Source: JBEDUK01 sp040414485 (lineage in GTDB: Bacteria > Actinomycetota > UBA4738). Taken from it: a stretch of DNA of 64,000 nucleotides. Positions 9,435-18,156 of this stretch are shown piece by piece. The notes below the pieces were generated by a model that was not told where the DNA came from, made no database searches, and saw nothing but the letters and a program-made list of their open reading frames with translations. Made by a program: the position numbers and the translations under genes. The DNA lies in contig JBEDUK010000027.1 in the NCBI GenBank assembly GCA_040414485.1, positions 18,528-82,527 of the forward strand, given 5' to 3'. Positions within the stretch are counted from its first letter, which is position 1. Every line of letters begins with the position of its first letter.

Positions 9435-9499
9435 GTTTGTCATCTTCGGTGTACGGCAGCGGAGCGCTTCCGGGTGGCCTCGTCGTGGCGCGGATCGGA

Positions 9500-10678
9500 T
9501 CAGATCAGGAACGAGCGCGGGCTGTCCGGGTCCGTGAGCGCGGGCCGATCCGGTTCGAACCCGCCGATCTCATGGCGCGTCCGGCCGTCCACGGCCAGGT
9601 CCGCCAGGATGCTGCCGAACAACGACGCGAACTTGAAACCGTGCGCGGCTCCCAGGCCGACCAGCACGTTCGGATGCCCGGGCACCGCGCCGATCACGAA
9701 GTCGCGGTCGGGCGGCATGGTGTACAGGCACGTCTTGACGAGCAACTCGGGGCCGCGCGCGCTCGGAAGGTGCTCGTCGACGAACGACCGCACGCGCGCG
9801 AGGGCGTCCGGGTCCGGGTCGAACGTCCTCGTGGCGGGCGTGACCTCGCGGCCTCCGACGTCCTGCGCGACCTTCGGCCCGGGCTCCCCGAACGCCGGGA
9901 ACCCGTAGAACGACGGATCGTCCATCCAGATCCAGACCGGGAACCGTTCGGGCGCGAACGCGTCGGGGTTCGGCGCGTCGAAGTACACGACCTGCTCCAG
10001 CGTGATCGTCAGCGGAAGGGTGACGCCGAAAGGACCGAGGAGGTCGTTCGTCCATGCATCGGCCGCGAGGATCACGGTCCCGCACCTGACCGGGGTGCCG
10101 TCTTCGACGTGGACCTCGAGCTCTCCGTCGGCGTCGCGGATCCGGGTGACGCGGCTGTTGCCGCGAAGTTCCGCGCCGTGGTCTTCGGCGAGACGGCGGT
10201 GCGCGTTGTTGCACCTGGACGCCGGTGCGATGCCCGTATCCGATTGGTAAAGTACCCTTACCGATTCGTCGAGCCGCCACTGGGGCCACCGGCGCATCGC
10301 CTCGGCCGCGTCCAGTTCGTCGAACGGAACCTCGGCCGCACGCATGCTCTCCCGGTAGTCGTCGATGGGTATCGCCGCGCCCGCGGGGAACAGATCAAGG
10401 CCGCCGGTCCGAACGATCAGGGGTTCACCGAGATCGTCTTCGACCTCCGACCAGGCGCGGTACGCCTCGCCGGCCAGCCGCACGTACCGCGGCGTGTGAT
10501 ACGAGCGGCGGATGATGCGCGAATGGTCCTCGGAGGCGCCGTTGGAATGGCCGATCTCGAACTGCTCCAGGCCGAGCACTCCGCCCGTTCCGCCGGTGCG
10601 ACGGGCCAGCCGGTACGCGGCCGCGCTCCCGATCCCTCCCAGTCCGACGACGACGTGGTCGAACTCCGCGCGGGTCAC
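9500..10678 (-). CDS. Sarcosine oxidase-like FAD-dependent amine oxidase (MSOX/SolA family)
   Basis: Probable monomeric sarcosine oxidase or N-methyl-amino-acid oxidase, 392 residues, the usual family length. The Rossmann motif VVVGLGGIGSAA binds FAD near the N-terminus. KTCLYTMPPD near residue 317 matches the conserved Cys that carries covalent flavin in monomeric sarcosine oxidase. The expected reaction is oxidative demethylation or deamination of an N-methyl amino acid, yielding H2O2. GTG at 10678 overlaps the upstream stop as GTGA, so it is translationally coupled to the methyltransferase-like gene. The exact substrate is not determined; the neighbours favour a methylated amine. Confidence 0.88.
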   Translation of the reverse strand: MTRAEFDHVVVGLGGIGSAAAYRLARRTGGTGGVLGLEQFEIGHSNGASEDHSRIIRRSYHTPRYVRLAGEAYRAWSEVEDDLGEPLIVRTGGLDLFPAGAAIPIDDYRESMRAAEVPFDELDAAEAMRRWPQWRLDESVRVLYQSDTGIAPASRCNNAHRRLAEDHGAELRGNSRVTRIRDADGELEVHVEDGTPVRCGTVILAADAWTNDLLGPFGVTLPLTITLEQVVYFDAPNPDAFAPERFPVWIWMDDPSFYGFPAFGEPGPKVAQDVGGREVTPATRTFDPDPDALARVRSFVDEHLPSARGPELLVKTCLYTMPPDRDFVIGAVPGHPNVLVGLGAAHGFKFASLFGSILADLAVDGRTRHEIGGFEPDRPALTDPDSPRSFLI

Positions 10679-11718
10679 GTTTCGGCCGTCTCGGCCGAGC
10701 CCGCCGTCTCGGCTGCGCCGGAGGAGTCGCCGACGCCGTCGTGCCCGTAGTACTCGAAGGCCGACATGGGCTTGCCCGTCCGGCTTCGCCACTCCCGCTC
10801 CGCGGGCTCCCCTTTGCCGAGCGCCCTCGCCATGGCCTTCACGTGCTCGGCGACCGCGCCGCAGCACGAGCCGATGTAGCCGACGCCGCCATCCTCTGCC
10901 GAGCCGGCGAAGGCAGCCATCTCGCCCCGCGTTACCTGCATGGGGTCGAGCGAATAGGGAAAGGCGTCGAACGCGGTGAAGTCGGGCCTGTCGTTCGTGG
11001 TCCGGTACGCGACCGGCTGCGCGGCCACGTGGCACGCGACCGCCCGTCGCATGTCGAGCGCGATCGGCATCTGCTGTTCGGGGCCGTTCAGGCAGTTCAC
11101 ACCCACCACGTCAGCGCCCGCCTGCTCGAGCCGAGCGGCGCACTCGGAGGGCGTGAGCCCTTCGTAGGAACGCGGTTCGGGCTGCTCGAAGCACATCGTG
11201 GCCATGACCGGGAGGGCGGTTCGCGTCGCCCGTTCGACGAACAGGAGCGCCTCGCCGAGCCACGAGAACGTCTCACCGATCCAGAAGTCGGGCGGACCGG
11301 CCTCCAGTTGATCCGAGAGCTGACGGTCGAACAACCCGCGGACCCGGTCCGCCGACGCCGCGTCGTCCGGCTCGAACGCCCAGGTGAGCGACAGGTTGCC
11401 CGCGACCAGGGCGTCGCCCTCGGACGCGACCTTCCTGGCAACCTGCACGGCGGTCCGGTTGATGTCGTCGACCCGGTCGCCGAGCCCGACGGTGGCGAGC
11501 TTGTCGTCGCTGGCGTAGAAGGTCATGGTCTGGAGCACCTCGGCGCCGGCGAGCAGGAACTCGCGATGCAACTGGGCCAGGGCGTCGGGGTGTTCGATCA
11601 CCACCTCCGGCGTGAACGGACCGGCCTGGACGTACCCACGCTTCTCCAGCTCGAGCAGATAGCCGCCGTCGCCCAGCACGGGACCGTCGGCCAGCCGCTC
11701 CAGGATGCCCTTCGCCAC
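10675..11718 (-). CDS. Homocysteine S-methyltransferase family protein (BHMT-like)
   Basis: Zinc-dependent methyltransferase, 347 residues, of the homocysteine-binding family that includes betaine- and S-methylmethionine-homocysteine methyltransferases. The three zinc ligands are visible: Cys209 in GVNCLNGP and Cys285/Cys286 in GSCCG. The N-terminal GDGGYLLELEKRG corresponds to the family's DGG motif. GTG at 11718 follows a GAGGGGG ribosome-binding site. The C-terminus ends in an Ala/Ser/Glu-rich tail. Being coupled to a sarcosine-oxidase-like gene suggests demethylation of betaine-type compounds. Methyl donor and acceptor are inferred, not shown. Confidence 0.85.
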   Translation of the reverse strand: MAKGILERLADGPVLGDGGYLLELEKRGYVQAGPFTPEVVIEHPDALAQLHREFLLAGAEVLQTMTFYASDDKLATVGLGDRVDDINRTAVQVARKVASEGDALVAGNLSLTWAFEPDDAASADRVRGLFDRQLSDQLEAGPPDFWIGETFSWLGEALLFVERATRTALPVMATMCFEQPEPRSYEGLTPSECAARLEQAGADVVGVNCLNGPEQQMPIALDMRRAVACHVAAQPVAYRTTNDRPDFTAFDAFPYSLDPMQVTRGEMAAFAGSAEDGGVGYIGSCCGAVAEHVKAMARALGKGEPAEREWRSRTGKPMSAFEYYGHDGVGDSSGAAETAGSAETAET

Positions 11719-11744
11719 GTCGCCCCCTCGTCCGGGGCGCCATG

Positions 11745-13679
11745 CTACCCGGCGCCGCGAGGGATCCGTTCCTGCCATTCGCGCTCGCGGATGCGCTCGT
11801 CGTTCAACCACAGCTCCCGGCGGTAGCGGTAGTCGAATGCCGACTCGTCGCTCGAGATGTCGAGGAGGCCGATCCAGCGGATCCGGCGGTCGCCCGCGCT
11901 CACGTTCACGGTCGTCTCAGACTCGCCGTGGACGCGCGCGTCGGCCGGATCGAGGTCGTCCACCCGCCATTCGAGCGACTCCCGGTAGTCCGACCGTCCC
12001 CAGGGCGCTTCGGACCACGAGGATCCGCTCCACCGGACTGCTGCCTTCGTCCCGTCCCGGCTGGCCTGCCACTCGCCGGGAAGCATCTCGCCCCCGCTCT
12101 TCCACCCGGACGCCTGGACATGGGGTTCGGGCTCGTCGAAGCGTGGGCTGGCGCGTTCCGCGAACGGCACGACCGGAAGTTCGAGCCTCGATCCCGAGTC
12201 ACCCCCGACCGTGAGCGACGCCGTCATGGGGTCAGGAGTGGGCCAGATCATCGGCCACAGTGCGTTCGACACGGCGAGCCGGATGCGGTGGCCGCGCTCG
12301 AAGGTCCACGAGGTCACGTGAAGGTCCAACGTCACCGGACCCTCGCCCTGGGCGGGTGATCCCGCGCCCGTCACCAGCACGACGGACCCGTCCGGGGCGA
12401 CGTCACACAGCCGTGCGAACCAGTTGGCGGATGGCGCGTCCACGGTCGCGTCGAGCGCCACGCGAGGAAATCCGAGGATTTCCATTTCTTGGTCGAGCGG
12501 CGCCGAATCGTAAATCAGGCTGACCGCATCGAGCGGAGCCTGGTCCGGCTGGAGGTCTCCCCACCACATCCCCGCCTCGAGGCCGGCCGACGGCACGTAG
12601 GCCAACGTGTGCTCCGTCCGGACGCCCGCGTCGCCTCCCAGCGCGTTGTCGCCGCGCAGGAGCAGCGCCACGCTCCTGGTTCGCTCGGGCGGCCATCCTT
12701 CCTCGAGCCGCCATTCGCCCGGGATCTCCACCACTTCACGTCCCGGTGGGTGCCATCGCCGCACGTAGACGGCGAGTTTCGGTTCGTCCTCCACGCCGTT
12801 CGGCGCGTCGCGCAGCCACCGGTCGAACCACCGGACGACCTCGGCCCGATGCTCGAACGCAGGCCCCGGCGATCCCCGATGCGGGAACGAATGGTCGTGC
12901 GGGGCGAGGATCCCCTTCACCGGCGCTGACCCGCAGTGCTCGAGCATGCGCGGAACGCTGTCCCGGTAGCCGTCGTACCACCCACCGATCAGGAGCGCCG
13001 GCACGCGGAGCCGGTCGTACTCCGGCCTGAGTGAGGCGCAGCGCCAGAATTCCCCGTCGCGCTGGTGGCGTAACCACGCCAATTTCCACGGCGGCTGATC
13101 GAAGCGGGCTTGCAGGATCGCTTCGTCGAACGAATAATCCGGTGCGCCGCTGCGCGCGTTCTCCAGGTCGATCAGCACGTCGTACTCGTCGACGTGGAAC
13201 ATCCCGTCGATGTTGTGGATGTCGTCGCGGAACAGATCGTCGGACGCGTCGATCGCCACGATCGCCCTGAGCGCCTCCGGCGTCTGCCGGCGGGACGCCA
13301 TCTGGATCGCGTTGAAGCCGCCCCAGGAGATCCCCCACAGGGCGACCGCGCCCGTGCACCAGGGCTGCCGGGCGAGCCATTCGATTACAACGTCGCCGTC
13401 GGCATGCTCCACGTCGCTGTATTCGCGGTCCGGCAGCACGCCCTGGCTGCGGCCCGTGCCGCGGATGTCGACCTTCACGCACGCGTACCCGCGCCCGGTC
13501 ATGTACGAGTACAGGTCCCAGTCGCGCTCGAACAGCCCGTCGTCCTTGCGGTAGGGCAGGTACTCCAGAATGACGGGAAGCCGGTCGCCGGCGCCGTCTC
13601 CCTGGGGCCGGAAGCGATTCGCCGCCAGACTGACACCGTCCGGCATCGGGATCCAGATCTCGTCGAGCCGCATGCTCAT
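11745..13679 (-). CDS. CocE/NonD-type alpha/beta hydrolase (X-Pro dipeptidyl-peptidase-like)
   Basis: Serine hydrolase of 644 residues, close to the usual length for CocE/NonD proteins. The N-terminal hydrolase domain has DIRGTGRSQG and the nucleophile elbow GISWGG with Ser118. The C-terminal half is the jelly-roll X-Pro dipeptidyl-peptidase domain (about 400-600). Members cleave esters or amides such as glutaryl-7-ACA, cocaine or X-Pro peptides. No signal peptide was seen, so it is probably cytoplasmic. ATG at 13679 overlaps the kinase stop as ATGA, so it is coupled to the kinase. In this cluster it may open the imported substrate, which is inference. Confidence 0.88.
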   Translation of the reverse strand: MSMRLDEIWIPMPDGVSLAANRFRPQGDGAGDRLPVILEYLPYRKDDGLFERDWDLYSYMTGRGYACVKVDIRGTGRSQGVLPDREYSDVEHADGDVVIEWLARQPWCTGAVALWGISWGGFNAIQMASRRQTPEALRAIVAIDASDDLFRDDIHNIDGMFHVDEYDVLIDLENARSGAPDYSFDEAILQARFDQPPWKLAWLRHQRDGEFWRCASLRPEYDRLRVPALLIGGWYDGYRDSVPRMLEHCGSAPVKGILAPHDHSFPHRGSPGPAFEHRAEVVRWFDRWLRDAPNGVEDEPKLAVYVRRWHPPGREVVEIPGEWRLEEGWPPERTRSVALLLRGDNALGGDAGVRTEHTLAYVPSAGLEAGMWWGDLQPDQAPLDAVSLIYDSAPLDQEMEILGFPRVALDATVDAPSANWFARLCDVAPDGSVVLVTGAGSPAQGEGPVTLDLHVTSWTFERGHRIRLAVSNALWPMIWPTPDPMTASLTVGGDSGSRLELPVVPFAERASPRFDEPEPHVQASGWKSGGEMLPGEWQASRDGTKAAVRWSGSSWSEAPWGRSDYRESLEWRVDDLDPADARVHGESETTVNVSAGDRRIRWIGLLDISSDESAFDYRYRRELWLNDERIREREWQERIPRGAG

Positions 13680-14641
13680 GGTTCCGGCCGGGGGGCGGGC
13701 ACGAGATCCCCGGGATCCGGCGCCGTGTCGATCGCCCCGATCCACTTCGGCCGCGGGCCACGGGCCACCGCGGCCAGCGCGCCGGCCCGGTTGCCCGTAG
13801 CGCACGCCGCCTCGAGCGAGGCGCCCCGCAGACGGGCCGCGATGAACGCCGCGTCGAACGCGTCGCCGGCACCCGTCGAATCGCCGCCCGAGGCTCGGCC
13901 GGCGGCCGGGACGCAGGTGATGACACTCGCGTCGATCAGGACGCAGCCGTCGGCGCCGGCCTTGACGACGAGGGCCTCGGTCGCGTTCGCGCGGGCCGCA
14001 GCGAGCGCCGCCGGTTCGCTCGTGCCGAAGCACGCTTCGCATTCGGCTGCGTTGCCGAGCACCACGACTCGGTCGAGCGCCGTGGAGAGGCTCCCCGCTC
14101 GGCCGCCCTCCAGGTCGACCGAACAAGGGATCCCGCGCGCGATCGCTCCCGCAAGGAGCGCCTCGCACCGGCCGGCCATGCGCTCGTCCAGGAGCACGTA
14201 GCCGGAGACGTGCACCCAGGACGGCGCGGCCGCCTGGCCGGCCAGCAGCGCGAGCGGATCGAATTCGAATTGCTCCGACGCCCCCCTCGTTCCCACCATC
14301 GTGCGCTCACCGTCCGGTTCGACCATCACCACCATGGATCCGGTCGTCGCGCCCGGCACGCACATGACGCCGGCGGTGTCGACACCGCCGGCCCGCAGTT
14401 CGGAGACGATGCGGTCGCCCAGCGCATCCTCCCCCACGGCGCTCACCAGCGTCACGTCCACACCGAGGGCGACGAGGTCCAGCGCGACGTTCGCGCCGAC
14501 GCCGCTGACATGGACGGACGCGTCGCGGAGCACGACGTTCTCTCCCGGCTCGGGCATGCGTTCGACTCCGCCCAGGGTCACGATCATGAGGTCGCCCACC
14601 ACCAGGATTCGATGGCGCGCGATGGGCTCGGCGCGGCTCAC
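13676..14641 (-). CDS. PfkB-family carbohydrate/nucleoside kinase
   Basis: ATP-dependent kinase of the ribokinase/PfkB family, 321 residues. The C-terminal signature GGDSTGAGDAFDAAF supplies the anion hole and catalytic Asp260 (GAGD 257-260). The N-terminal sugar-binding block SGVGANVALDLVALG is also present. It probably phosphorylates a sugar, sugar-like alcohol or nucleoside; the residues do not allow a specific name. GTG at 14641 overlaps the BtpA-family stop as GTGA, and its own stop overlaps the hydrolase start, so the first three genes form a coupled unit. Confidence 0.9.
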   Translation of the reverse strand: MSRAEPIARHRILVVGDLMIVTLGGVERMPEPGENVVLRDASVHVSGVGANVALDLVALGVDVTLVSAVGEDALGDRIVSELRAGGVDTAGVMCVPGATTGSMVVMVEPDGERTMVGTRGASEQFEFDPLALLAGQAAAPSWVHVSGYVLLDERMAGRCEALLAGAIARGIPCSVDLEGGRAGSLSTALDRVVVLGNAAECEACFGTSEPAALAAARANATEALVVKAGADGCVLIDASVITCVPAAGRASGGDSTGAGDAFDAAFIAARLRGASLEAACATGNRAGALAAVARGPRPKWIGAIDTAPDPGDLVPAPRPEP

Positions 14642-15456
14642 CCGCGTGCGTCTCGAACGCCGCCGACGACGGCCATGAACCGCTCGACCATGGTCCGGTC
14701 GACCCGCTTCGACAGATCGCCGCCGGGCCGGAACGCCGACGCGACGACCGCGCCGTCGGCGGTCGTGAGCATCGCGACCGCGTTGGACGGGCCGACGCCG
14801 CTGCCCAGGACCACGTCCGCACCGAGGCCACGCAGCGCCCTGACGTCACCCAGGTCGGCGGCCGAACCCGTCCGGGCGCCGCTCACCACCAGCACGTCCG
14901 CGCCGCCGCGTTCCAGCATGTCCAGCGCAGACTCCCGGATGGGCCGCTGCAGCAACGGTGCCGCGTGCTTGACGTGCACGTCCGCGAGGATCGCCACCGA
15001 CTCCGCTCCCATCAGGCGGCGTGCCCGCAGCAGTTCGGCCGCCGCACCTTCGATCAAACCCTGATCGGTCACGAACGCCTCGGTCAGGACGTTCACGCGG
15101 ATGAACGAACCGCCGTGCGCATGCGCGATGGCAAGCGACGCGCGCGCCGCGTTCCGAAGGACGTTCACGCCCAGCGGCAGCGAAGGCGCGGCCGCCCGCA
15201 CCTCGCCGGCCACCCTGGCCATCGACGCGACGGTCTCGGGCGGGACCTCGCCGGCGAAGAACGGCGCGTCGCCCATGTTCTCCAGGATGAGGCCGTCGAC
15301 GCCGCCGGCGGCCAGTGACCGCGCGTCCTCGACCGCAGCATCCACCACGGCGTCCACGCTCCCACCGAACCCGGGCGCGCCGGGAAGCGGCAGCAACTGG
15401 ACCGGCCCGATGATGGGCTTCGGCGCGGCGAACAGATCGGCGAGGCGCACCGCCAT
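14638..15456 (-). CDS. BtpA/SgcQ family TIM-barrel protein
   Basis: Protein of 272 residues of the BtpA family (named after a photosystem-assembly protein of cyanobacteria; E. coli SgcQ belongs here). It is predicted to be a TIM barrel. Family blocks are GPVQLLPLPGAPGF at the N-terminus, GVDGLILENMGDAPF, GVNVLRNAA and the C-terminal GSGVGPSNA. There is no photosynthesis context here, so an enzyme of sugar or nucleoside metabolism linked to the PfkB kinase is more likely. ATG at 15456 has no Shine-Dalgarno but TAGGCT lies 10 nt upstream. It is probably the first gene of its transcript. Confidence 0.88.
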   Translation of the reverse strand: MAVRLADLFAAPKPIIGPVQLLPLPGAPGFGGSVDAVVDAAVEDARSLAAGGVDGLILENMGDAPFFAGEVPPETVASMARVAGEVRAAAPSLPLGVNVLRNAARASLAIAHAHGGSFIRVNVLTEAFVTDQGLIEGAAAELLRARRLMGAESVAILADVHVKHAAPLLQRPIRESALDMLERGGADVLVVSGARTGSAADLGDVRALRGLGADVVLGSGVGPSNAVAMLTTADGAVVASAFRPGGDLSKRVDRTMVERFMAVVGGVRDARG

Positions 15457-15466
15457 GGCAGGGCGA

Positions 15467-15472
15467 AGCCTA
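15467..15472 (-). promoter_or_regulatory. Candidate -10 box of the btpA-pfkB-hydrolase operon
   Basis: TAGGCT on the minus strand, 10 nt upstream of the BtpA-family ATG, inside the 49-nt gap after the histidine kinase gene. It would give a nearly leaderless transcript and separate this operon from the two-component genes. No good -35 box was seen. Confidence 0.35.
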
Positions 15473-15505
15473 CCGGCCCGCCGGCCGAGCAGGCCGCGAG
15501 CGTGC

Positions 15506-16834
15506 CTATCGGGCGCCTGCGTCCGGGGTCCGCGGGATGACGAACCAGAACGTGGCGCCCGTGGCTTCGTCTCCGGCGCCTTCGTCTGCGACGGCGGCGC
15601 CGCCCCGGTTGCGGGCGCCGATCGTGCCTCCGTGGGCCTCGACGAGCGACTTCGCGATCGCGAGCCCCAGGCCCGCTCCGCGCGATTCGGGCGACTTCGC
15701 GAACCGGTCGAACACGCTGTCCAGGCGGTCGGGGGGGATCCCGCTCCCGGTGTCGGAGACGGTGAACCGAACCCCGGCGCCCGGGTCGGCCGGGCCGGCC
15801 GGCTCGGCCGCTCCCACAGGTTCGACCCCGACCCTCACGCTCCCTCCGGGTGGCGTGTGCCGGATGGCGTTCGCGATGAGGTTCGACAGGACTTCGCGGA
15901 TCCTGACCCGGTCCACCTCGATCTCGCCCGCCGGGCCGCCTGGCCCGACGGCCAGCGCGACCCTCGCGGCCGCCGCTTCCGGCCCGTGCGCCGCGACCGC
16001 GTCCTCGGCCAGTTCGCGCGGATCGGTCGGCTCCAGCCGGAGCCTCAGCGCGCCGCTCTCCGCCATCGCCAGCATCGAGAGGTCCTCGAGCAGACGGGAC
16101 ATCACGCGCGTCTCCTCGAGCGCCGGCTCCAGGTGCCCGGCATCGGCGACGTAGACGCCGTCGAGGATCCCTTCGATGTTCGCCTGGATGATCGTGAGCG
16201 GCGTCCGCAGCTCGTGCGCCACGTCGGCGAAGAGCTGACGACGGACGTGCTCGTTCGCCTCGAGCCGTTCGGCCATCGCGTTGAACGACCGGGCGAGCGA
16301 CCGCACCTCGCGCGGGCCGCCCGGCTGGACGCGCGCCGAATAATCGCCGGACGCGACGCGCTCGGCCGCGCCCATCACGTCGTCGATCGGGCGCGCGGTG
16401 CGCCTGGCTCCGCGCGCCGCGATGACCACCAGCACGATGATCACCACGAAGATGGCGAAGCCGAACGGCGGGCCGCCTGTCCACCGATGGGGCGGGTTCG
16501 CGCCGGAGCCATGCCAGATGGTGCTGCCGATCCAGAACAGGAACCCGCCGGCGACGAACGCCAGGCCGAACAGCGCCAGAAGGAACAGGGCGATCCTGCG
16601 GGCGAAGTGCCTGGGAACGCCCTGCCAGCCCTCACGGCCCTGCGGAGGCCACGGTTCGGATTCGGGCCACCACGGAGGGGGCCCGCCGCGCCAGGGGGGA
16701 CCGCCGCGGTAGCGCCGGCCGCGCGGGGGCGAAGGCGATGGTGCGGCCGGCTCCGCCGCCGGCTCCGGCTCCGACCCCGGCTTCGACACCGGTGCCGGGT
16801 CCCCTTCGGCCCTGTCCCCCGGATCCTCAGTCAT
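15506..16834 (-). CDS. HAMP-domain sensor histidine kinase
   Basis: Membrane sensor kinase, 442 residues. An unusually Pro/Gly/Trp-rich cytoplasmic N-terminus of about 75 residues precedes two transmembrane helices (81-103 and 125-140) with only a short extracellular loop. HAMP (141-195), HisKA with phospho-acceptor His207 in VAHELRTPLT, and HATPase_c with GSGIPPDRL and GLGLAIAKSL follow. The short loop suggests sensing in or at the membrane. ATG at 16834 overlaps the response regulator stop by 8 nt, so the two are a cognate pair. The neighbouring uptake operon is a plausible target. Confidence 0.94.
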   Translation of the reverse strand: MTEDPGDRAEGDPAPVSKPGSEPEPAAEPAAPSPSPPRGRRYRGGPPWRGGPPPWWPESEPWPPQGREGWQGVPRHFARRIALFLLALFGLAFVAGGFLFWIGSTIWHGSGANPPHRWTGGPPFGFAIFVVIIVLVVIAARGARRTARPIDDVMGAAERVASGDYSARVQPGGPREVRSLARSFNAMAERLEANEHVRRQLFADVAHELRTPLTIIQANIEGILDGVYVADAGHLEPALEETRVMSRLLEDLSMLAMAESGALRLRLEPTDPRELAEDAVAAHGPEAAAARVALAVGPGGPAGEIEVDRVRIREVLSNLIANAIRHTPPGGSVRVGVEPVGAAEPAGPADPGAGVRFTVSDTGSGIPPDRLDSVFDRFAKSPESRGAGLGLAIAKSLVEAHGGTIGARNRGGAAVADEGAGDEATGATFWFVIPRTPDAGAR

Positions 16835-17510
16835 CGGCGAACCGGTACCCCACGCCGTGAACGGTCAGCACGTACCGCGGGCGCTTCGGATCGGGCTCGA
16901 GCTTGCGCCGGATGTTCTTGACGTGGGCGTCGATGGCGCGCTCGTACGACTCGAAGGCGACCCCATGGACTGCGTCGAGCAGCTGCGATCTGGTGAACAC
17001 GCGGCCGGGCTGCGCCGCCAGCGTGGCGACGAGCTCGAACTCCGTCGGCGTCAGTTGCACGTTCCTGCCGTCGACCGACGCCCGCATGCGCGTCATGTCG
17101 AGCGTCACACCCGCCGCGCGGATGACCTCGGGCCTGGCCACGGAGACCACTTCGCTGCGCCGAAGGACCGCGCGAACGCGAGCCACCAACTCCTTCGGGC
17201 TGAACGGCTTGACCACGTAGTCGTCGGCGCCCAGTTCCAGCCCGACGATCCGGTCCGATTCGTCCGCGCGCGCCGTCAGCATCACGATCGGGACGTTCGA
17301 CGAACGCCGGATCTCCCGCGTGACATCGAGCCCGTCGCGCCCGGGAAGGCCGAGGTCCAGGACGATCAGGTCCGGCTTCGCCGAACGCGCGCTCGACAGG
17401 CCCGCGTCGCCATCGGCCGCCACGATCACGTCGTAGCCCGCGTGCTCGAGGTAGTCGCGGGCGACCCGGGCGATCGCCATCTCGTCCTCAACGACCAGGA
17501 TCGTCTTCAT
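16827..17510 (-). CDS. OmpR/PhoB-type response regulator
   Basis: DNA-binding response regulator, 227 residues: receiver domain with phospho-acceptor Asp52 (LDLGLPG) and the conserved VVKPF Lys, then a winged-helix domain (about 125-225) ending in VLTVHGVGYRF. ATG at 17510 is preferred because AGGTAGG lies 8-9 nt upstream; an in-frame GTG at 17519 is possible. It is paired with the overlapping kinase gene. A 16-bp hairpin separates it from the small membrane protein gene upstream. Confidence 0.94.
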   Translation of the reverse strand: MKTILVVEDEMAIARVARDYLEHAGYDVIVAADGDAGLSSARSAKPDLIVLDLGLPGRDGLDVTREIRRSSNVPIVMLTARADESDRIVGLELGADDYVVKPFSPKELVARVRAVLRRSEVVSVARPEVIRAAGVTLDMTRMRASVDGRNVQLTPTEFELVATLAAQPGRVFTRSQLLDAVHGVAFESYERAIDAHVKNIRRKLEPDPKRPRYVLTVHGVGYRFADD

Positions 17511-17559
17511 TCGCGTCACCTACCTGATCCAACGTCGGTCCGTCTGTCAGCGTGGCGGA

Positions 17560-17605
17560 CGGCAGCGGCGGTGGCAAGGCTTGTCGCCCGCCACCGCCGC
17601 TGCCG
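17560..17605 (-). terminator. 16-bp hairpin between small membrane gene and response regulator
   Basis: Perfect inverted repeat: CGGCAGCGGCGGTGGC (17560-17575) pairs with 17590-17605 around a 14-nt loop. It lies just after the stop of the upstream gene and about 50 nt before the response regulator start. There is no U-run, as is common in high-GC actinobacteria. It may be a terminator or a partial attenuator that lowers two-component expression relative to the upstream gene. Confidence 0.55.
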
Positions 17606-17619
17606 CCGTCGGTCCGTGC

Positions 17620-18015
17620 TCAGGCGCTGGACGCCGGCGGCGACGTCTCGCCTTCACGCTCGTGGGCCTCACGGTGCCACGCCTCCATCCGCTCCCGCGG
17701 CCCGCCGGAACCCCACGGTCCCGGGCCACCGGGTCCGTACGCGCCCCAGCCCGGGCCGCCCCACCCGAGCCGCCTGGGTGCGAACGCGGCCCGCAGCAGC
17801 ACGAAGACGAGGATCAGGAACAGCGGGAACAGGAACAGGCCGAACGGGAAGAAGCCCCACCCGCCGTAGTGCGGTCCCGCGTAGACGATGCGGGCACCGT
17901 GCGCCACCGCGCCGTGCGCGAATCCCGCGTGGTAGGCGCCGACGGCGATGCCGATGCCCGCGCCCACGATCAACAGCGTGAGCAGCAGGATCGCCGCCCA
18001 TTTGCGATTCGACAT
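17620..18015 (-). CDS. Small Gly/Trp-rich two-helix membrane protein
   Basis: Predicted membrane protein of 131 residues, not a family I can name. Helix one (about 6-27, WAAILLLTLLIVGAGIGIA) may be an uncleaved signal anchor. A short His/Gly loop (HAGFAHGAVAHGAR) and a second very hydrophobic helix (FPFGLFLFPLFLILVFVLL) follow. The C-terminal tail is Gly/Pro/Trp- then Glu/Arg-rich. ATG at 18015 is chosen because AGGGGAG is 9 nt upstream. Its position directly before the two-component pair, whose kinase also has a Gly/Pro/Trp-rich segment, suggests an accessory sensor or a target of the system. Confidence 0.75.
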   Translation of the reverse strand: MSNRKWAAILLLTLLIVGAGIGIAVGAYHAGFAHGAVAHGARIVYAGPHYGGWGFFPFGLFLFPLFLILVFVLLRAAFAPRRLGWGGPGWGAYGPGGPGPWGSGGPRERMEAWHREAHEREGETSPPASSA

Positions 18016-18156
18016 CTCGTACCACTCCCCTCGTCGCTCTCGGCGATCCCCCGAGGGATCGCTCATCGACACTCCCGAGGCTCGGCGCGCGCCGTGAACG
18101 AGCTGTGAAGGCGTCGTGGAGGTGTTCGGACCGCCCGCGGTACGATCCTGTTCGGC

